Origin: Flavobacterium sp. CF108
Lineage (GTDB): Bacteria > Bacteroidota > Bacteroidia > Flavobacteriales > Flavobacteriaceae
Assembly (NCBI RefSeq): GCF_900129795.1
Contig: NZ_FQWW01000003.1
Span: 310,001-374,000, forward strand
Reading direction: 5' to 3'
DNA: 64,000 nucleotides
Shown: positions 9,422-18,924 of the stretch, piece after piece
How the letters are laid out: every line of letters starts with the position of its first letter
How positions within the stretch are numbered: position 1 is the stretch's first letter
Program-made: the position numbers and the translations under genes
The notes under the pieces: generated by a model
Database searches by the model: none
What the model was told of the DNA's origin: nothing
Seen by the model: only the letters and a program-made list of their open reading frames with translations

Positions 9422-9766
9422 TTAATCTAAAAAAGAGGCAACTTTGTCTAAATCCCTTCCAATAATTGCTTTTCCGTCTTTTATAACAATAGGTCTTTCT
9501 ATTAAAATTGGATGATCTACCATTGCCTGAATAGTTTGATCATCGCTTAAATCTTTTCCTTTATAATTTTCAATCCAGATTTTTTCTTTGGTTCGAACCA
9601 ATTCATTGGGCTGAATATTTAATTCTTTAAGAAGTTTTTTTAGTTCCTCAAAACTCGGAGTATCTGTTAAATAAGGAATTATTTCATATTCTTGTTTGGT
9701 ATCTTCAATAAAAGCCAAACAGCTTCTCGATTTTCCACAACGTGGATTATGGTAAATTTGTATCAT
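9422..9766 (-). CDS. arsC: ArsC/Spx-family thioredoxin-fold protein (arsenate reductase, glutaredoxin type)
   Basis: 114 aa, normal for the family. Catalytic motif NPRCGKSR has Cys10 followed by the anion-binding KSR loop. The C-terminal RPIVIKDGKAIIGR supplies the conserved arginines near 90 and 104 that bind arsenate in ArsC. It is therefore more like ArsC/YfgD than Spx, which has CxxC and regulates RNA polymerase. No ars operon partners (arsR, acr3) are adjacent, so an arsenate role is not proven. Confidence 0.82.
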   Translation of the reverse strand: MIQIYHNPRCGKSRSCLAFIEDTKQEYEIIPYLTDTPSFEELKKLLKELNIQPNELVRTKEKIWIENYKGKDLSDDQTIQAMVDHPILIERPIVIKDGKAIIGRDLDKVASFLD

Positions 9767-9881
9767 TTTCTTATATTTAAAGTCTGCTAGAATAAGATCT
9801 GTTAAAAACCATCGTTATTTAGTACAACAAAAATAGGATTTCCTATTTAAATCGAATTCTCATTTTAAAATTTTTAATTGT

Positions 9882-10835
9882 ATGTTTTTAGAGCAAGGAG
9901 TTAAACCTGAAAATCATTTTTGGAAATATCTTTTAGGATCTGTTTTTATTATCACAGCTTCATTTGTAGGTCAAATTCCTTTTTCTATTGCGGTTCTTTA
10001 TAAAAGTTTTAAAGAAAACGCCGTTTTCCCAGCCGACAATGATTCGGCTTTAAAAATGTTTCAGCCCAATCTTACCTTATTTTTAGTAATGCTTTCGTTT
10101 GTTTTTGCTTTTGCGGGAATATATTTTGTGGTAAAATATATGCATCATCAAACACTTTTATCGGTAACAACGGGACGAAAAAAAGTAGACTGGAACAGGA
10201 TTTTATTTTCTTTTCTGCTTTGGGCTTTGTTTTCTGTAATTAGTTTTCTGATACTCTATTTTCAATCTCCGGAGAAATTTGTCTGGAATTTTAAATTAGT
10301 TCCTTTCTTGATTTTAGCGGTTATAGGAACAATTTTTATTCCCATTCAAACCAGTACAGAAGAATATGTTTTTAGAGGATATTTGATGCAGGGCTTTGCT
10401 AATCTGGCCAAAAATAAATGGTTTCCGTTAGTTATGACTTCGCTGATATTTGGTTCCATGCACATTCTTAATCCCGAAGTAACCAAGATGGGATATATTA
10501 TCATGGTTTATTATATTGGAACGGGATTATTCCTTGGAATCATTACTTTAATGGATGATGGAATGGAATTGGCTCTGGGCTTTCATGCTGCAAATAATCT
10601 TGTTGGAGCTTTATTAGTAACTTCAGATTGGTCGGTTTTTCAAACGCATTCTATTTTTAAAGATATGTCAGAGCCTTCTGCCGGTGCAGATGTTATTTTA
10701 CCGGTTATAATCGTTTATCCTATTTTGCTTTTTATTTTTAGTAAAAAGTACAAATGGACTAATTGGAAAGAGAAATTAACGGGTAAAATTGATGAATCAA
10801 ACAATGAGATGTCAGAATTTTTAAATTTAAACTAA
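9882..10835 (+). CDS. CPBP-family intramembrane metalloprotease
   Basis: 317 aa, polytopic membrane protein with about eight hydrophobic segments. It carries the Abi/CAAX-protease motifs in order: E160-E161-xxx-R165 (TEEYVFRG), FGSMH with H194, and FHAANN with H235 and N239. These residues form the glutamate-activated site of Rce1-type proteases. Substrates of the bacterial members are mostly unknown. The next gene, menE, starts 7 bases after the stop, so the two are probably one transcript, although no functional link is known. Confidence 0.88.
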   Translation: MFLEQGVKPENHFWKYLLGSVFIITASFVGQIPFSIAVLYKSFKENAVFPADNDSALKMFQPNLTLFLVMLSFVFAFAGIYFVVKYMHHQTLLSVTTGRKKVDWNRILFSFLLWALFSVISFLILYFQSPEKFVWNFKLVPFLILAVIGTIFIPIQTSTEEYVFRGYLMQGFANLAKNKWFPLVMTSLIFGSMHILNPEVTKMGYIIMVYYIGTGLFLGIITLMDDGMELALGFHAANNLVGALLVTSDWSVFQTHSIFKDMSEPSAGADVILPVIIVYPILLFIFSKKYKWTNWKEKLTGKIDESNNEMSEFLNLN

Positions 10836-10842
10836 CAGGATC

Positions 10843-11883
10843 ATGCCAAACTTAACACATAAGAATGTACATAATTATTTTAAACTTGATGGCTATCATT
10901 TAAATGCTGCAGATTTATGCCGTATAGGATATAGTTTTATTAAAGAAGGTGATGTTTATGAACGTGCCATTGGAGAATTTTTTCTGGATTGGTTTGATCA
11001 TAAAGATTATATTGAAATGACAACTTCTGGAACTACCGGACTGCCTAAGTTAGTTAGATTAGAAAAACAAGCCATGATTCAGTCTGCATTAGCAACGGGA
11101 GATTTCTTTGGCTTAGAACCTGGAAATAAAGCTTTGCTTTGTCTGCCGACTCAGTTTATTGCCGGTAAAATGATGCTAGTGAGAAGTTTAATTTTAGGTT
11201 TAGAATTAGATGTTGTAGTTCCAAGTACAGAACCTTTGGCTTACAACAATAAACAATACGATTTTGCTGCGATGGTTCCTTTACAGGTTCAAAATTCGCT
11301 TGAAAAATTGGGTAACATTAAAAAGTTAATTATTGGCGGAGCAAAAACAGACAGCGACCTTATAGAGAAACTTCTGCCTTTTAAAACAGAGATTTACGAA
11401 ACGTACGGAATGACCGAAACGATAACGCATATTGCTGCTAAAAGAGTAGGAGAAACTGCTTTTACAATTTTGCCAAATGTTAAAATCGAAAAAGACGATC
11501 GCGGCTGTCTGGTTATTTATGTTTCTTCAATTTCAGAAGAGCCAATTGTAACCAATGACTTAGTTGATTTAGTAAATGAAAATCAGTTTATATTTTTGGG
11601 AAGAATTGACAATGTGATTAATAGTGGAGGAGTGAAGCTGATTCCGGAGCAGATTGAAGCGAAGTTAATAGGCAGAATTAGTAATCGCTTTTTTGTAACG
11701 GGTGTTCCTGATACTGTTTTAGGCGAAAAACTGATTCTGGTAATTGAAGGTGAAAAATATGATTTCTCTGCTGATTTTTTTGATGTTTTAGGAAAATTTG
11801 AAAAACCTAAAGAAATTGTTTTTGTTCCGAAGTTTAAGGAAAATGAAAATGGGAAGTTATTGCGTAAGTCGAGTTTGAGATAG
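10843..11883 (+). CDS. menE: AMP-binding enzyme, o-succinylbenzoate-CoA ligase-like
   Basis: 346 aa. Adenylation signature TSGTTGLPK at residues 61-69, YETYGMTET near 187-195, and GRIDNVINSGGVKL near 252-265 (the hinge and phosphopantetheine-binding region). The protein is shorter than typical acyl-CoA ligases and has the compact form of Bacteroidota MenE, which activates o-succinylbenzoate in menaquinone synthesis. No other men genes are in the window, so the assignment rests on size and motif similarity. Co-transcribed with the upstream CPBP protease. Confidence 0.8.
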   Translation: MPNLTHKNVHNYFKLDGYHLNAADLCRIGYSFIKEGDVYERAIGEFFLDWFDHKDYIEMTTSGTTGLPKLVRLEKQAMIQSALATGDFFGLEPGNKALLCLPTQFIAGKMMLVRSLILGLELDVVVPSTEPLAYNNKQYDFAAMVPLQVQNSLEKLGNIKKLIIGGAKTDSDLIEKLLPFKTEIYETYGMTETITHIAAKRVGETAFTILPNVKIEKDDRGCLVIYVSSISEEPIVTNDLVDLVNENQFIFLGRIDNVINSGGVKLIPEQIEAKLIGRISNRFFVTGVPDTVLGEKLILVIEGEKYDFSADFFDVLGKFEKPKEIVFVPKFKENENGKLLRKSSLR

Positions 11884-11905
11884 GGAAATCCCAATATTTT
11901 AAATC

Positions 11906-12249
11906 CCAAATTCCAATTTTATAGTTGGGGTTTGGGATTTTTTATGTGGAATGTTAAGTCCCTACGGGACAAATGTTGATGTCGTCTCCTGTGTTTTTAC
12001 CGATATTTAATCTCTACGAGATATTGGGAGTAGGTATTTTTTGTTACCGATATTTAACTCCTAACGGGGTTTAAAGAAAGAAAATAATAATTTGCTAAAA
12101 AATAGATTTTTTAAGAATATCTCGTAGAGATTAAATATCGGTAGAAAAAAAGTGAGTACCGATAAAGTTGTCCCGTAGGGACTAAATAAATTATGGCAGC
12201 AAAATATCCAAAAATAAAAATTCCAAATCCCAACTATAAAATTGGAATT
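11906..12249. repeat. Nested inverted-repeat element between convergent genes
   Basis: The 402-base gap after menE is one large, nested near-palindrome. Outer arms 11906-11937 and 12218-12249 match over about 32 bases with two mismatches. Middle arms 11957-11972 and 12168-12183 match perfectly over 16 bases (AGTCCCTACGGGACAA). Inner arms 11999-12025 and 12116-12142 match perfectly over 27 bases, including CTCTACGAGATATT. No ORF is present. It probably arose by head-to-head REP-type elements and can terminate both flanking genes. Confidence 0.8.
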
Positions 12250-12285
12250 TGGAATTTAAAATATTAGAATTTAAAATATTGAATT

Positions 12286-13503
12286 TTATTTTGTTTTACG
12301 CTCTAATAACGCCATATAAAATCCGTCAAAACCAGATTCTGAAGCTAGTATTTTACGATCCTGAATAAACGTAAATTCTTTTCCGATATCTGTTTTTAAG
12401 AATTTCTCTACTTGTTCCTGATTTTCTGATGGTAAAACTGAACAAGTTGCATAAACTAATTTTCCGCCTGGTTTTACAATTTTAGAATAACTTTCTAAAA
12501 CCTCACTCTGAACTTTACGAATGTTATCGATAAATTCCGGCTGTAATTTCCATTTAGAATCCGGGTTTCTTTTTAAAACTCCTAAACCGCTGCAAGGCGC
12601 ATCAATTAAAACACGGTCTGCTTTTTCATGCAGTTTTTTGATCACTTTTGTAGTGTCAATAATGCGGTATTCAATATTAAAAGCACCATTTCTTTTGGCT
12701 CTTAATTTCAATTGTTTTAGTTTGCTTTCGTACAAATCCATTGCAATCAATTGTCCTTTGTTTTCCATTAAAGAAGCAATATGCAATGTTTTTCCACCCG
12801 CTCCGGCGCAAGTATCAACCACGCGCATTCCGGGCTTAACATCAAGGAAACCGGCAACTAATTGTGAGTTAGCATCCTGAACTTCAAAAAGTCCTTGTTT
12901 AAAAGCATCTGTTAAAAATACGTTTGCTCTTTCTTTTAAAACTAAAGCCTCAGGCTGATCTTTTAAATATTCTGTTTCAATATTTAAATCCATCAATGTA
13001 TTTCTCAGGTTTTCTTTAGTTCCTTTAAGAGTGTTAGTTCTTAAAATAACTTTAGCAGGCTGATTTTGAGCAGCAATTTCTTTTGCCCATATTTTTTCGC
13101 CAAGTTCTTTTACACCCAATTCGTCCATCCAGTCCGGGATAGATTCTTTTAAAGCTCTAACTTTTGAAAGCTCGTCAAAACGGCCTTTTATTTTTCTTTC
13201 CGGAGTTCCTTCTAATTGTCTCCAATCCGGAATTGGGTATCCTCTTAAAACTGCCCAAACCGCAAACATTCTCCATAAATTGTCTCTGTCGAAAGGCTCT
13301 TTTACTTCTGCAATTTCTGCATATAAACGTTTCCAGCGAACAATTTCATATATCGTTTCAGCAACAAATTTCCTGTCAGAACTTCCCCAGCGTTTGTCTT
13401 TTTTTAATGCTCTTGCTACCACTTTATCTGCATATTCGCCTTCATTGAAAATTGCGTTCAAAGAATCGATGGTAGTATAAACTAAATTTCTGTGTAATCT
13501 CAT
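12286..13503 (-). CDS. RsmB/NOP-family class I SAM-dependent RNA methyltransferase
   Basis: 405 aa. It methylates cytosine-5 in RNA, most likely 16S rRNA as in RsmB. The SAM-binding motif is DTCAGAGGKTLHIA (230-243); the two catalytic cysteines are Cys304 in DAPCSGLG and Cys354 in YATCSVLPSENQ. An N-terminal NusB-like helical region (1-140) precedes the catalytic domain. Start ATG at 13503. Monocistronic, with a terminator of the neighbouring kup gene nearby. Confidence 0.9.
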   Translation of the reverse strand: MRLHRNLVYTTIDSLNAIFNEGEYADKVVARALKKDKRWGSSDRKFVAETIYEIVRWKRLYAEIAEVKEPFDRDNLWRMFAVWAVLRGYPIPDWRQLEGTPERKIKGRFDELSKVRALKESIPDWMDELGVKELGEKIWAKEIAAQNQPAKVILRTNTLKGTKENLRNTLMDLNIETEYLKDQPEALVLKERANVFLTDAFKQGLFEVQDANSQLVAGFLDVKPGMRVVDTCAGAGGKTLHIASLMENKGQLIAMDLYESKLKQLKLRAKRNGAFNIEYRIIDTTKVIKKLHEKADRVLIDAPCSGLGVLKRNPDSKWKLQPEFIDNIRKVQSEVLESYSKIVKPGGKLVYATCSVLPSENQEQVEKFLKTDIGKEFTFIQDRKILASESGFDGFYMALLERKTK

Positions 13504-13591
13504 TTTAATTATTTGAGTTGCAAAGGTACTATTAATTGATTGAAAGTTAAATTTTTAATTATGATTGTTGTTTAGCTTTCTTTTTAAAAAA

Positions 13592-13629
13592 GAAAAACAC
13601 TCTGATAAAGTTTTAAAAGAGTGTTTTTC
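13592..13629. terminator. Terminator downstream of kup
   Basis: Hairpin GAAAAACACTCT / AGAGTGTTTTTC at 13592-13603 and 13618-13629. Confidence 0.75.
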
Positions 13630-13651
13630 TGAATAGATTTCTGCAAGCAGA

Positions 13652-15631
13652 TTATTCTTTTGTAGTTATTCTTGTCAATCCGATATTTTCCGGAGCATGA
13701 AGCACCATCGGGAATTTCTCTACTTTTACCGAGCTGCTGTCTAATCCAAAAGCCCTTTCTTCGGATAAACTCAGTTTCTTAATAAAGAAATAAGAGTTCA
13801 TAATAATATTTTCGTGCCATCTTAAATCATTGTCATTTGATAAGAATTTCTCAGACAATACAAATTTAAAGTCACCAATAATATTGTTTTTGTTTAATGA
13901 TTCGTAACGGCTGGTAATATCAACTTCTCCGCGTTTTACCATGTCACGAATAACTTCTCTAAACATTAAATTGATTTTTGTAGGTTCTCTAAATCCTAAA
14001 TTAAAATCGATTCTGTAAATATCGTCTTTAGCGATTTCGGTAACTTTATATTGTGTTTTATAAGGTTCAGTCAAAATGTTTACGTGTACAAACCAGTAAA
14101 TATCAGCTCTTTTTGGACGTTTTTGTAAAATCGAATAAATTACTTTTTCCTCCAGTTCATCAACACGGTTTGCATTTGTCATGTAAACTAAATGTGTTGC
14201 ATATTTAGGAATCGATAAATCTTTACTCAATTCAACCAATACCTTTTTGTAATCCTCAATTTTGATGATTTTAGTATAGCTTTTGTTAATTTTCTTAGCT
14301 AAATACCAAATTGTCATTATCGAAATAAGGAGTGTTGCAATGATTAAAGTTACATAACCTCCTTCGGCAAATTTCGTGATATTGGCAATCAGAAAACTAA
14401 ATTCGATCAATAAATAAATGGTAATAAGTGGAACCATGAAATACAATTTCACACGTTTCATGATTAAATAATAGTTCAGCAAAATGGTTGTCATGATCAT
14501 ACATAAAATGATTGCTAAACCATATGCGTGTTCCATATTTCCTGATTTTTCGAAGTGCAATACAATTCCAACACAACCAAAAAACAATAACCAGTTTATT
14601 GACGGAATATACAATTGCCCTTTAACTTCTGTAGGATATTTGATTTTTACTTTTGGCCAAAAATTCAAACGCATTGCCTCATTTATCAAAGTAAATGATC
14701 CGCTGATAAGTGCCTGAGATGCAATTACTGCAGCCAAAGTTGCTACTACAATTCCGAATGGTAAAAACCAATGCGGCATGATTAAATAAAACGGATTCCC
14801 GTTTTCTCCACCTAATTGCTGTAGTGTACTTCCTTCATGATGAATTAAGTAAGCAGCCTGACCAAAGTAATTTAATACCAGAGTAGCTTTTACAAAAATC
14901 CAGCTGATTCTAATGTTTTTTCTACCACAGTGTCCCATATCTGAGTACAAAGCTTCGGCTCCGGTTGTACATAAAAATACAAATCCAAGAACAAAAAAGC
15001 CATCAGGATGAATCGAAAGTAAATGATAAGCATAATAAGGATTTATGGCTTTAATAACTTCCGGGAAGTGAATAATTTGTATAAACCCCAAAGTTCCAAG
15101 CATAGCAAACCAAATCAGCATCATTGGTGCGAAAAACTTACCAACTAACTTAGTTCCAAACTGTTGTATGGTAAACAAGATAAAAAGAATAGTAATTACA
15201 ATAGAAATAATGGTCTTTGTTTCCATTGTAGGGTAGAATGCCCTAATACCTTCAACTGCAGATGAAATCGAGATGGGCGGTGTTATAATACCATCAGCAA
15301 GCAAGGCGCTTCCTCCAATAATGGCGGGCACAATGAGCCACTGAATTTTTGTCTTTTTGACTAATGCATATAATGCGAAAATTCCACCCTCACCATGATT
15401 ATCGGCACTTAGGGTAATAAGAACATACTTTATTGTAGTTTGTAGAGTAAGAGTCCAGAAAACGCAGGAAATACCTCCCAATACAATATCAGCATTTATG
15501 GTATGATCGCCAAGAATAGCTTTCATTACATAAAGTGGAGACGTACCAATGTCTCCATAAATAATCCCTAATGTTATCAATAAACCCCCTATAGACAACT
15601 TACTATGTAAGTTTTTATGCGATGCGCTCAT
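13652..15631 (-). CDS. kup: KUP-family potassium transporter
   Basis: 659 aa, usual length for Kup/HAK. N-terminal GIIYGDIGTSPLYV (about 19-32) is the family signature and lies in the first membrane segment; LLADGIITPPISISSAVEG follows in the third. Twelve hydrophobic segments occupy residues 15-450, then a soluble C-terminal domain of about 200 residues. It is a K+/H+ symporter in the inner membrane. Monocistronic with a terminator at 13592-13629. Confidence 0.95.
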   Translation of the reverse strand: MSASHKNLHSKLSIGGLLITLGIIYGDIGTSPLYVMKAILGDHTINADIVLGGISCVFWTLTLQTTIKYVLITLSADNHGEGGIFALYALVKKTKIQWLIVPAIIGGSALLADGIITPPISISSAVEGIRAFYPTMETKTIISIVITILFILFTIQQFGTKLVGKFFAPMMLIWFAMLGTLGFIQIIHFPEVIKAINPYYAYHLLSIHPDGFFVLGFVFLCTTGAEALYSDMGHCGRKNIRISWIFVKATLVLNYFGQAAYLIHHEGSTLQQLGGENGNPFYLIMPHWFLPFGIVVATLAAVIASQALISGSFTLINEAMRLNFWPKVKIKYPTEVKGQLYIPSINWLLFFGCVGIVLHFEKSGNMEHAYGLAIILCMIMTTILLNYYLIMKRVKLYFMVPLITIYLLIEFSFLIANITKFAEGGYVTLIIATLLISIMTIWYLAKKINKSYTKIIKIEDYKKVLVELSKDLSIPKYATHLVYMTNANRVDELEEKVIYSILQKRPKRADIYWFVHVNILTEPYKTQYKVTEIAKDDIYRIDFNLGFREPTKINLMFREVIRDMVKRGEVDITSRYESLNKNNIIGDFKFVLSEKFLSNDNDLRWHENIIMNSYFFIKKLSLSEERAFGLDSSSVKVEKFPMVLHAPENIGLTRITTKE

Positions 15632-15709
15632 GTATATTTTTAATAAAAGACGGTTGCAAATTTACTGTTTTAAAACAAATTAGCGACAATTATAATTAAA
15701 AAGATAAAA

Positions 15710-15737
15710 AAAAGCACAATCCCCAAATTGTGCTTTT
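15710..15737. terminator. Terminator after the 437-aa lipoprotein gene
   Basis: Hairpin AAAAGCACAAT-CCCCAA-ATTGTGCTTTT between 15764 and kup. Confidence 0.8.
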
Positions 15738-15763
15738 AATTTTTAATATAAATTGAAATATTC

Positions 15764-17077
15764 TTAACCTCTTCTACCGCCACCTCTAGAGCTTGAATTG
15801 CTTTCTCTTTGAGGCTGGCTGGCTCTAGATTCCTGGTTCACTCTTGGTGATTCAGAACGCTGTGGAGCACTTTGAGGTCTTGAAGCATTTGAATTGCTTT
15901 GAGAGCTTGATCTGTTTTCGTAGCTTCTTGGAGCTTCAGTTCTTTGAACAGGTGCAGATTGAGTTGGGCTTGGTCTGCTTGCTCTGTTTTCAGAATAACT
16001 TCTAGGCGCCTCATTTGTTTGTGAAGATGTTCTGTTAGAATAGTTTCTGTTTTCTGAGTTTCCTCTTGGAGCAGCAGCTGTTGGGTTGTTTCTGTTATAA
16101 TCACCTCTTGGCTCTGTTCTTGGGGTATTATCAGTTCTTACAGGATTATTTACAGTCCCGGCATTATCTCTGTTAGTTGTTGCACGATTCGTACTGTTGT
16201 AACTTCTATCAGAATTATTTCTGTTGCTGCTGTTGTAATCTCTGTTTGTATTTCTATTTTCAGTAGAAGTTACTCTTCCTGTATTTGATCTGTTAGAATC
16301 GTAATTGTTTTGAGTTCTGTTAGCTTCTCTGCTGGCAACTCTTCTTTGATCTAAATCATATCTGTTGCTTACATTAGCATGTCTTTGAGCAAAACTATAG
16401 TTTGGTCTCATTCTTTCGTAACCGTAAGTACGTCTTGATTCATAAAGAACTGGAGCTCTGTAACTTCTTCTTGTAGTTACATAATTGTAATTGTTGTGAA
16501 CATTGATACATACATTTACATTGTTTCTGTATCTGTACACAGGATAAGGTCTCCACGCTGCATAGTAAGCAGGGTAGTAACCCCAATACCAAGTTGAGTA
16601 GTATGGTCTGTAATTAGTAACCCAAAATGAAGTATAAATTACTGGAGCTATACTATAAACCGGCTCATATATATAGTTGTCACCATATAAATATGTGTTA
16701 CCTACAACCTGAACGCTTACTTTATTGTAGTTGTCTCTTTCAACATCAATTGTAGCTACATCTTGATAAACATCGCGATCTAAAACGGCCTGAATAATTA
16801 CAACGTGAGTTCTGTCTTCTACAGATTCAATTACACGTAAATAATCAACCTCGTCGTCGCCATTTAAATCAAGGTTTGAAATTTGATATTTTGGATCATT
16901 TAATCTTCTTTCAAAATCCTGAAGATTAGCAGATTCTCCAAACATGGAAGCAACTGCTCTTAAATCTAAATTATCGCTTATATCTGAGTTTTTTGCGTAA
17001 ACAGTAGTTTGGTTTTGTGCCCCGCAAGAACTAAAAACTAATGCTACAACCGCTATTAAAAGTAATTTCGTTTTCAT
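15764..17077 (-). CDS. Hypothetical lipoprotein with low-complexity N/R/S-rich C-terminus
   Basis: 437 aa. Lipoprotein signal MKTKLLLIAVVALVFSSC (Cys18). Residues 35-130 form a folded domain (AVASMFGESANLQDFERRLND, then DLNGDDEVDYLRVIE, with an EF-hand-like Asp-rich turn). Residues 135-200 are extremely rich in Tyr, Trp and Pro, and the remaining 230 residues are repetitive Asn/Arg/Ser/Gln with many NR and RS pairs, likely disordered. The architecture is seen in flavobacterial surface or periplasmic proteins of unknown function. The domain signature is not one I can name. Confidence 0.75.
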   Translation of the reverse strand: MKTKLLLIAVVALVFSSCGAQNQTTVYAKNSDISDNLDLRAVASMFGESANLQDFERRLNDPKYQISNLDLNGDDEVDYLRVIESVEDRTHVVIIQAVLDRDVYQDVATIDVERDNYNKVSVQVVGNTYLYGDNYIYEPVYSIAPVIYTSFWVTNYRPYYSTWYWGYYPAYYAAWRPYPVYRYRNNVNVCINVHNNYNYVTTRRSYRAPVLYESRRTYGYERMRPNYSFAQRHANVSNRYDLDQRRVASREANRTQNNYDSNRSNTGRVTSTENRNTNRDYNSSNRNNSDRSYNSTNRATTNRDNAGTVNNPVRTDNTPRTEPRGDYNRNNPTAAAPRGNSENRNYSNRTSSQTNEAPRSYSENRASRPSPTQSAPVQRTEAPRSYENRSSSQSNSNASRPQSAPQRSESPRVNQESRASQPQRESNSSSRGGGRRG

Positions 17078-17314
17078 GACTAAATCATATTAAATTATTT
17101 GTGATAGGAGATATCCAATTACTGTGCCACAAATTAAATTAGATACTTTTGGTTTGTAAACGGCACGTTTGTAGTTTGTTATGTTTTTGTTGAATTGTAT
17201 TTGAATTTTGATTGAACAAAAAATACTGGAAATTATTATTTTCTGAAAATAAACAAAACATATTTGAGATGTTAGAAATAATTGTATTTTAGCATTGAAC
17301 AAATCTTAATTTTT

Positions 17315-18376
17315 ATGAAAAAACTAATTTTATTTTTTGGTGTTTTTATTTTATTAATGTCTTTTAGAACGCTTAATATCAGCAATAAAAAAGCTTATAG
17401 CAGTGGTTTTATATCAGTAAAAATTGATACATTATTTCAGGATAAAATTAGCATACGAGCAATCTTAATTGATAAAGATAAAGTTTGGTATGGAGGAGAT
17501 AACTCACGTTTTGGCTATTACGATTTAGATAAGAAAGAAAAATTTGAAGAACATATTTATCGTGATACGTTAAAATTAGAGTTTAGAAGTATTGCACAAA
17601 ACTCAAAAAACATCTTTTTATTAAGTGTTTCTAATCCGGCTTTGCTTTATTCTGTTTCTAAAAAAGACCATAAAGTTAAATTAGTTTATAAAGAAGTTAA
17701 TGCAAAGGTTTTTTATGACAGTATGCAGTTTTGGAATGATAAAGAAGGAATTGCAATTGGAGATCCTACTGAAGATACTTTTTCTGTAATTGTAACTCGT
17801 GACGGAGGGGAAACCTGGACAAAATTATTGTCTGATAAATTGCCTACAAATGCAACCGGCGAAGCAGCTTTTGCCGCAAGTAATACTAATATAGTTGTAA
17901 AAGGGGATGATACGTGGCTGGTTTCTGGCGGAAAAAAAGCACGTGTTTTTTATTCTCCAGATAAAGCAAAAACATGGAAAGTAGTTGAAACTCCTATTGT
18001 TCAGGGAAAAGCTATGACGGGTATTTATACAGCCGATTTCTATGATTCAAAACACGGTTTTATTGCAGGTGGTGATTACGACCTTCCAAACAAAAAATCA
18101 GGAAACAAAGCTTTTACCAAAGATGGTGGAAAAACATGGGAATTAATTGGTCAGGATCTGGGCTTTGGATATGCTTCTTGCATACAATACGTTCCGGGTG
18201 GAAATGGCAAAGAGATTATTTGTGTTGGTTCTGAAGGAATTCAATATTCTCAAAATGGTGGAGAAAACTGGACACAATTATCAACAGATTCTAAACTTTT
18301 CACCATTCGTTTCGTTAACAGAAACACTGCAATTGCAGCCGGATACAATAAAGTAGTTCGATTAAACTTTAAATAA
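17315..18376 (+). CDS. Secreted beta-propeller protein with Asp-box repeats (Ycf48/BNR-like)
   Basis: 353 aa from the ATG at 17315; the upstream TTG-initiated extension would place residues before the signal peptide MKKLILFFGVFILLMSF and is rejected. The mature part carries four Asp-box motifs, TRDGGETWTKL, SPDKAKTWKVV, TKDGGKTWELIG and SQNGGENWTQL, spaced 45-70 residues apart, as in sialidase and Ycf48-type propellers. Flavobacterial orthologues are usually labelled oxidoreductase without evidence. No catalytic residues are evident. Monocistronic. Confidence 0.78.
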   Translation: MKKLILFFGVFILLMSFRTLNISNKKAYSSGFISVKIDTLFQDKISIRAILIDKDKVWYGGDNSRFGYYDLDKKEKFEEHIYRDTLKLEFRSIAQNSKNIFLLSVSNPALLYSVSKKDHKVKLVYKEVNAKVFYDSMQFWNDKEGIAIGDPTEDTFSVIVTRDGGETWTKLLSDKLPTNATGEAAFAASNTNIVVKGDDTWLVSGGKKARVFYSPDKAKTWKVVETPIVQGKAMTGIYTADFYDSKHGFIAGGDYDLPNKKSGNKAFTKDGGKTWELIGQDLGFGYASCIQYVPGGNGKEIICVGSEGIQYSQNGGENWTQLSTDSKLFTIRFVNRNTAIAAGYNKVVRLNFK

Positions 18377-18380
18377 AAAA

Positions 18381-18427
18381 ATAAGAACCCTAAATAATAA
18401 AGTAAGTATTATATTTAGGGTTCTTAT
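18381..18427. terminator. Bidirectional terminator
   Basis: 16-bp perfect arms (18381-18396 and 18412-18427, core AAGAACCCTAAATA) between convergent genes. Confidence 0.85.
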
Positions 18428-18450
18428 CACTGTTGTTTCTTCAAGGAAAT

Positions 18451-18906
18451 TTATTTTCCTGCTTTATCCCGATATTGTTTTAATAATTTTCGGTTAAAAT
18501 CATCTTCAGATTTTTTAAGCTTTAATATTTTTTTTGCTGGTAATACCTTTTTTAGGTTTGTCATAAACTTTTCACGTAAAAGATATAATTCTTTATCGGT
18601 GCATTCAATTTGAGACAATAGTGTAATGGCTTCTTTTTCTGAAATTGAATTTATGTTATCATCATCCAATTTTTTCAGATACGTTTTCATTTTATCATGA
18701 CGCAATTCATACTGTTTGTCATCATACGCATTGTAAATGGGCCAAAATTTCTCTGCTTCTGTTGGTGTAAGTTCAAGTTCTGTAGTCAAAAAAGAAACCT
18801 TAAAAGCTTTAACTTTTTCACGTTTATCATCTGTTTTTTCATTTTGAGCATAAAATGAAAAAGTAACTAAAAACAGAAGTAATGCTAATATATTTTTGAT
18901 TTTCAT
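18451..18906 (-). CDS. Periplasmic protein of an ECF sigma operon (Spy/CpxP-like)
   Basis: 151 aa with signal peptide ending at FSFYAQ. The mature protein is helical and charged, with LELTPTEAEKFWPIYNAYDDKQ near residue 37, the LTP-x-E-A-x-K-F motif of small periplasmic stress proteins. It is the third gene of the run sigma factor, membrane protein, periplasmic protein, with gaps of 33 and 18 bases. This arrangement suggests an envelope sensor or effector acting with the sigma factor. The role is inferred from context. Confidence 0.75.
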   Translation of the reverse strand: MKIKNILALLLFLVTFSFYAQNEKTDDKREKVKAFKVSFLTTELELTPTEAEKFWPIYNAYDDKQYELRHDKMKTYLKKLDDDNINSISEKEAITLLSQIECTDKELYLLREKFMTNLKKVLPAKKILKLKKSEDDFNRKLLKQYRDKAGK

Positions 18907-18924
18907 ATTTGTATAATTTTGTTT

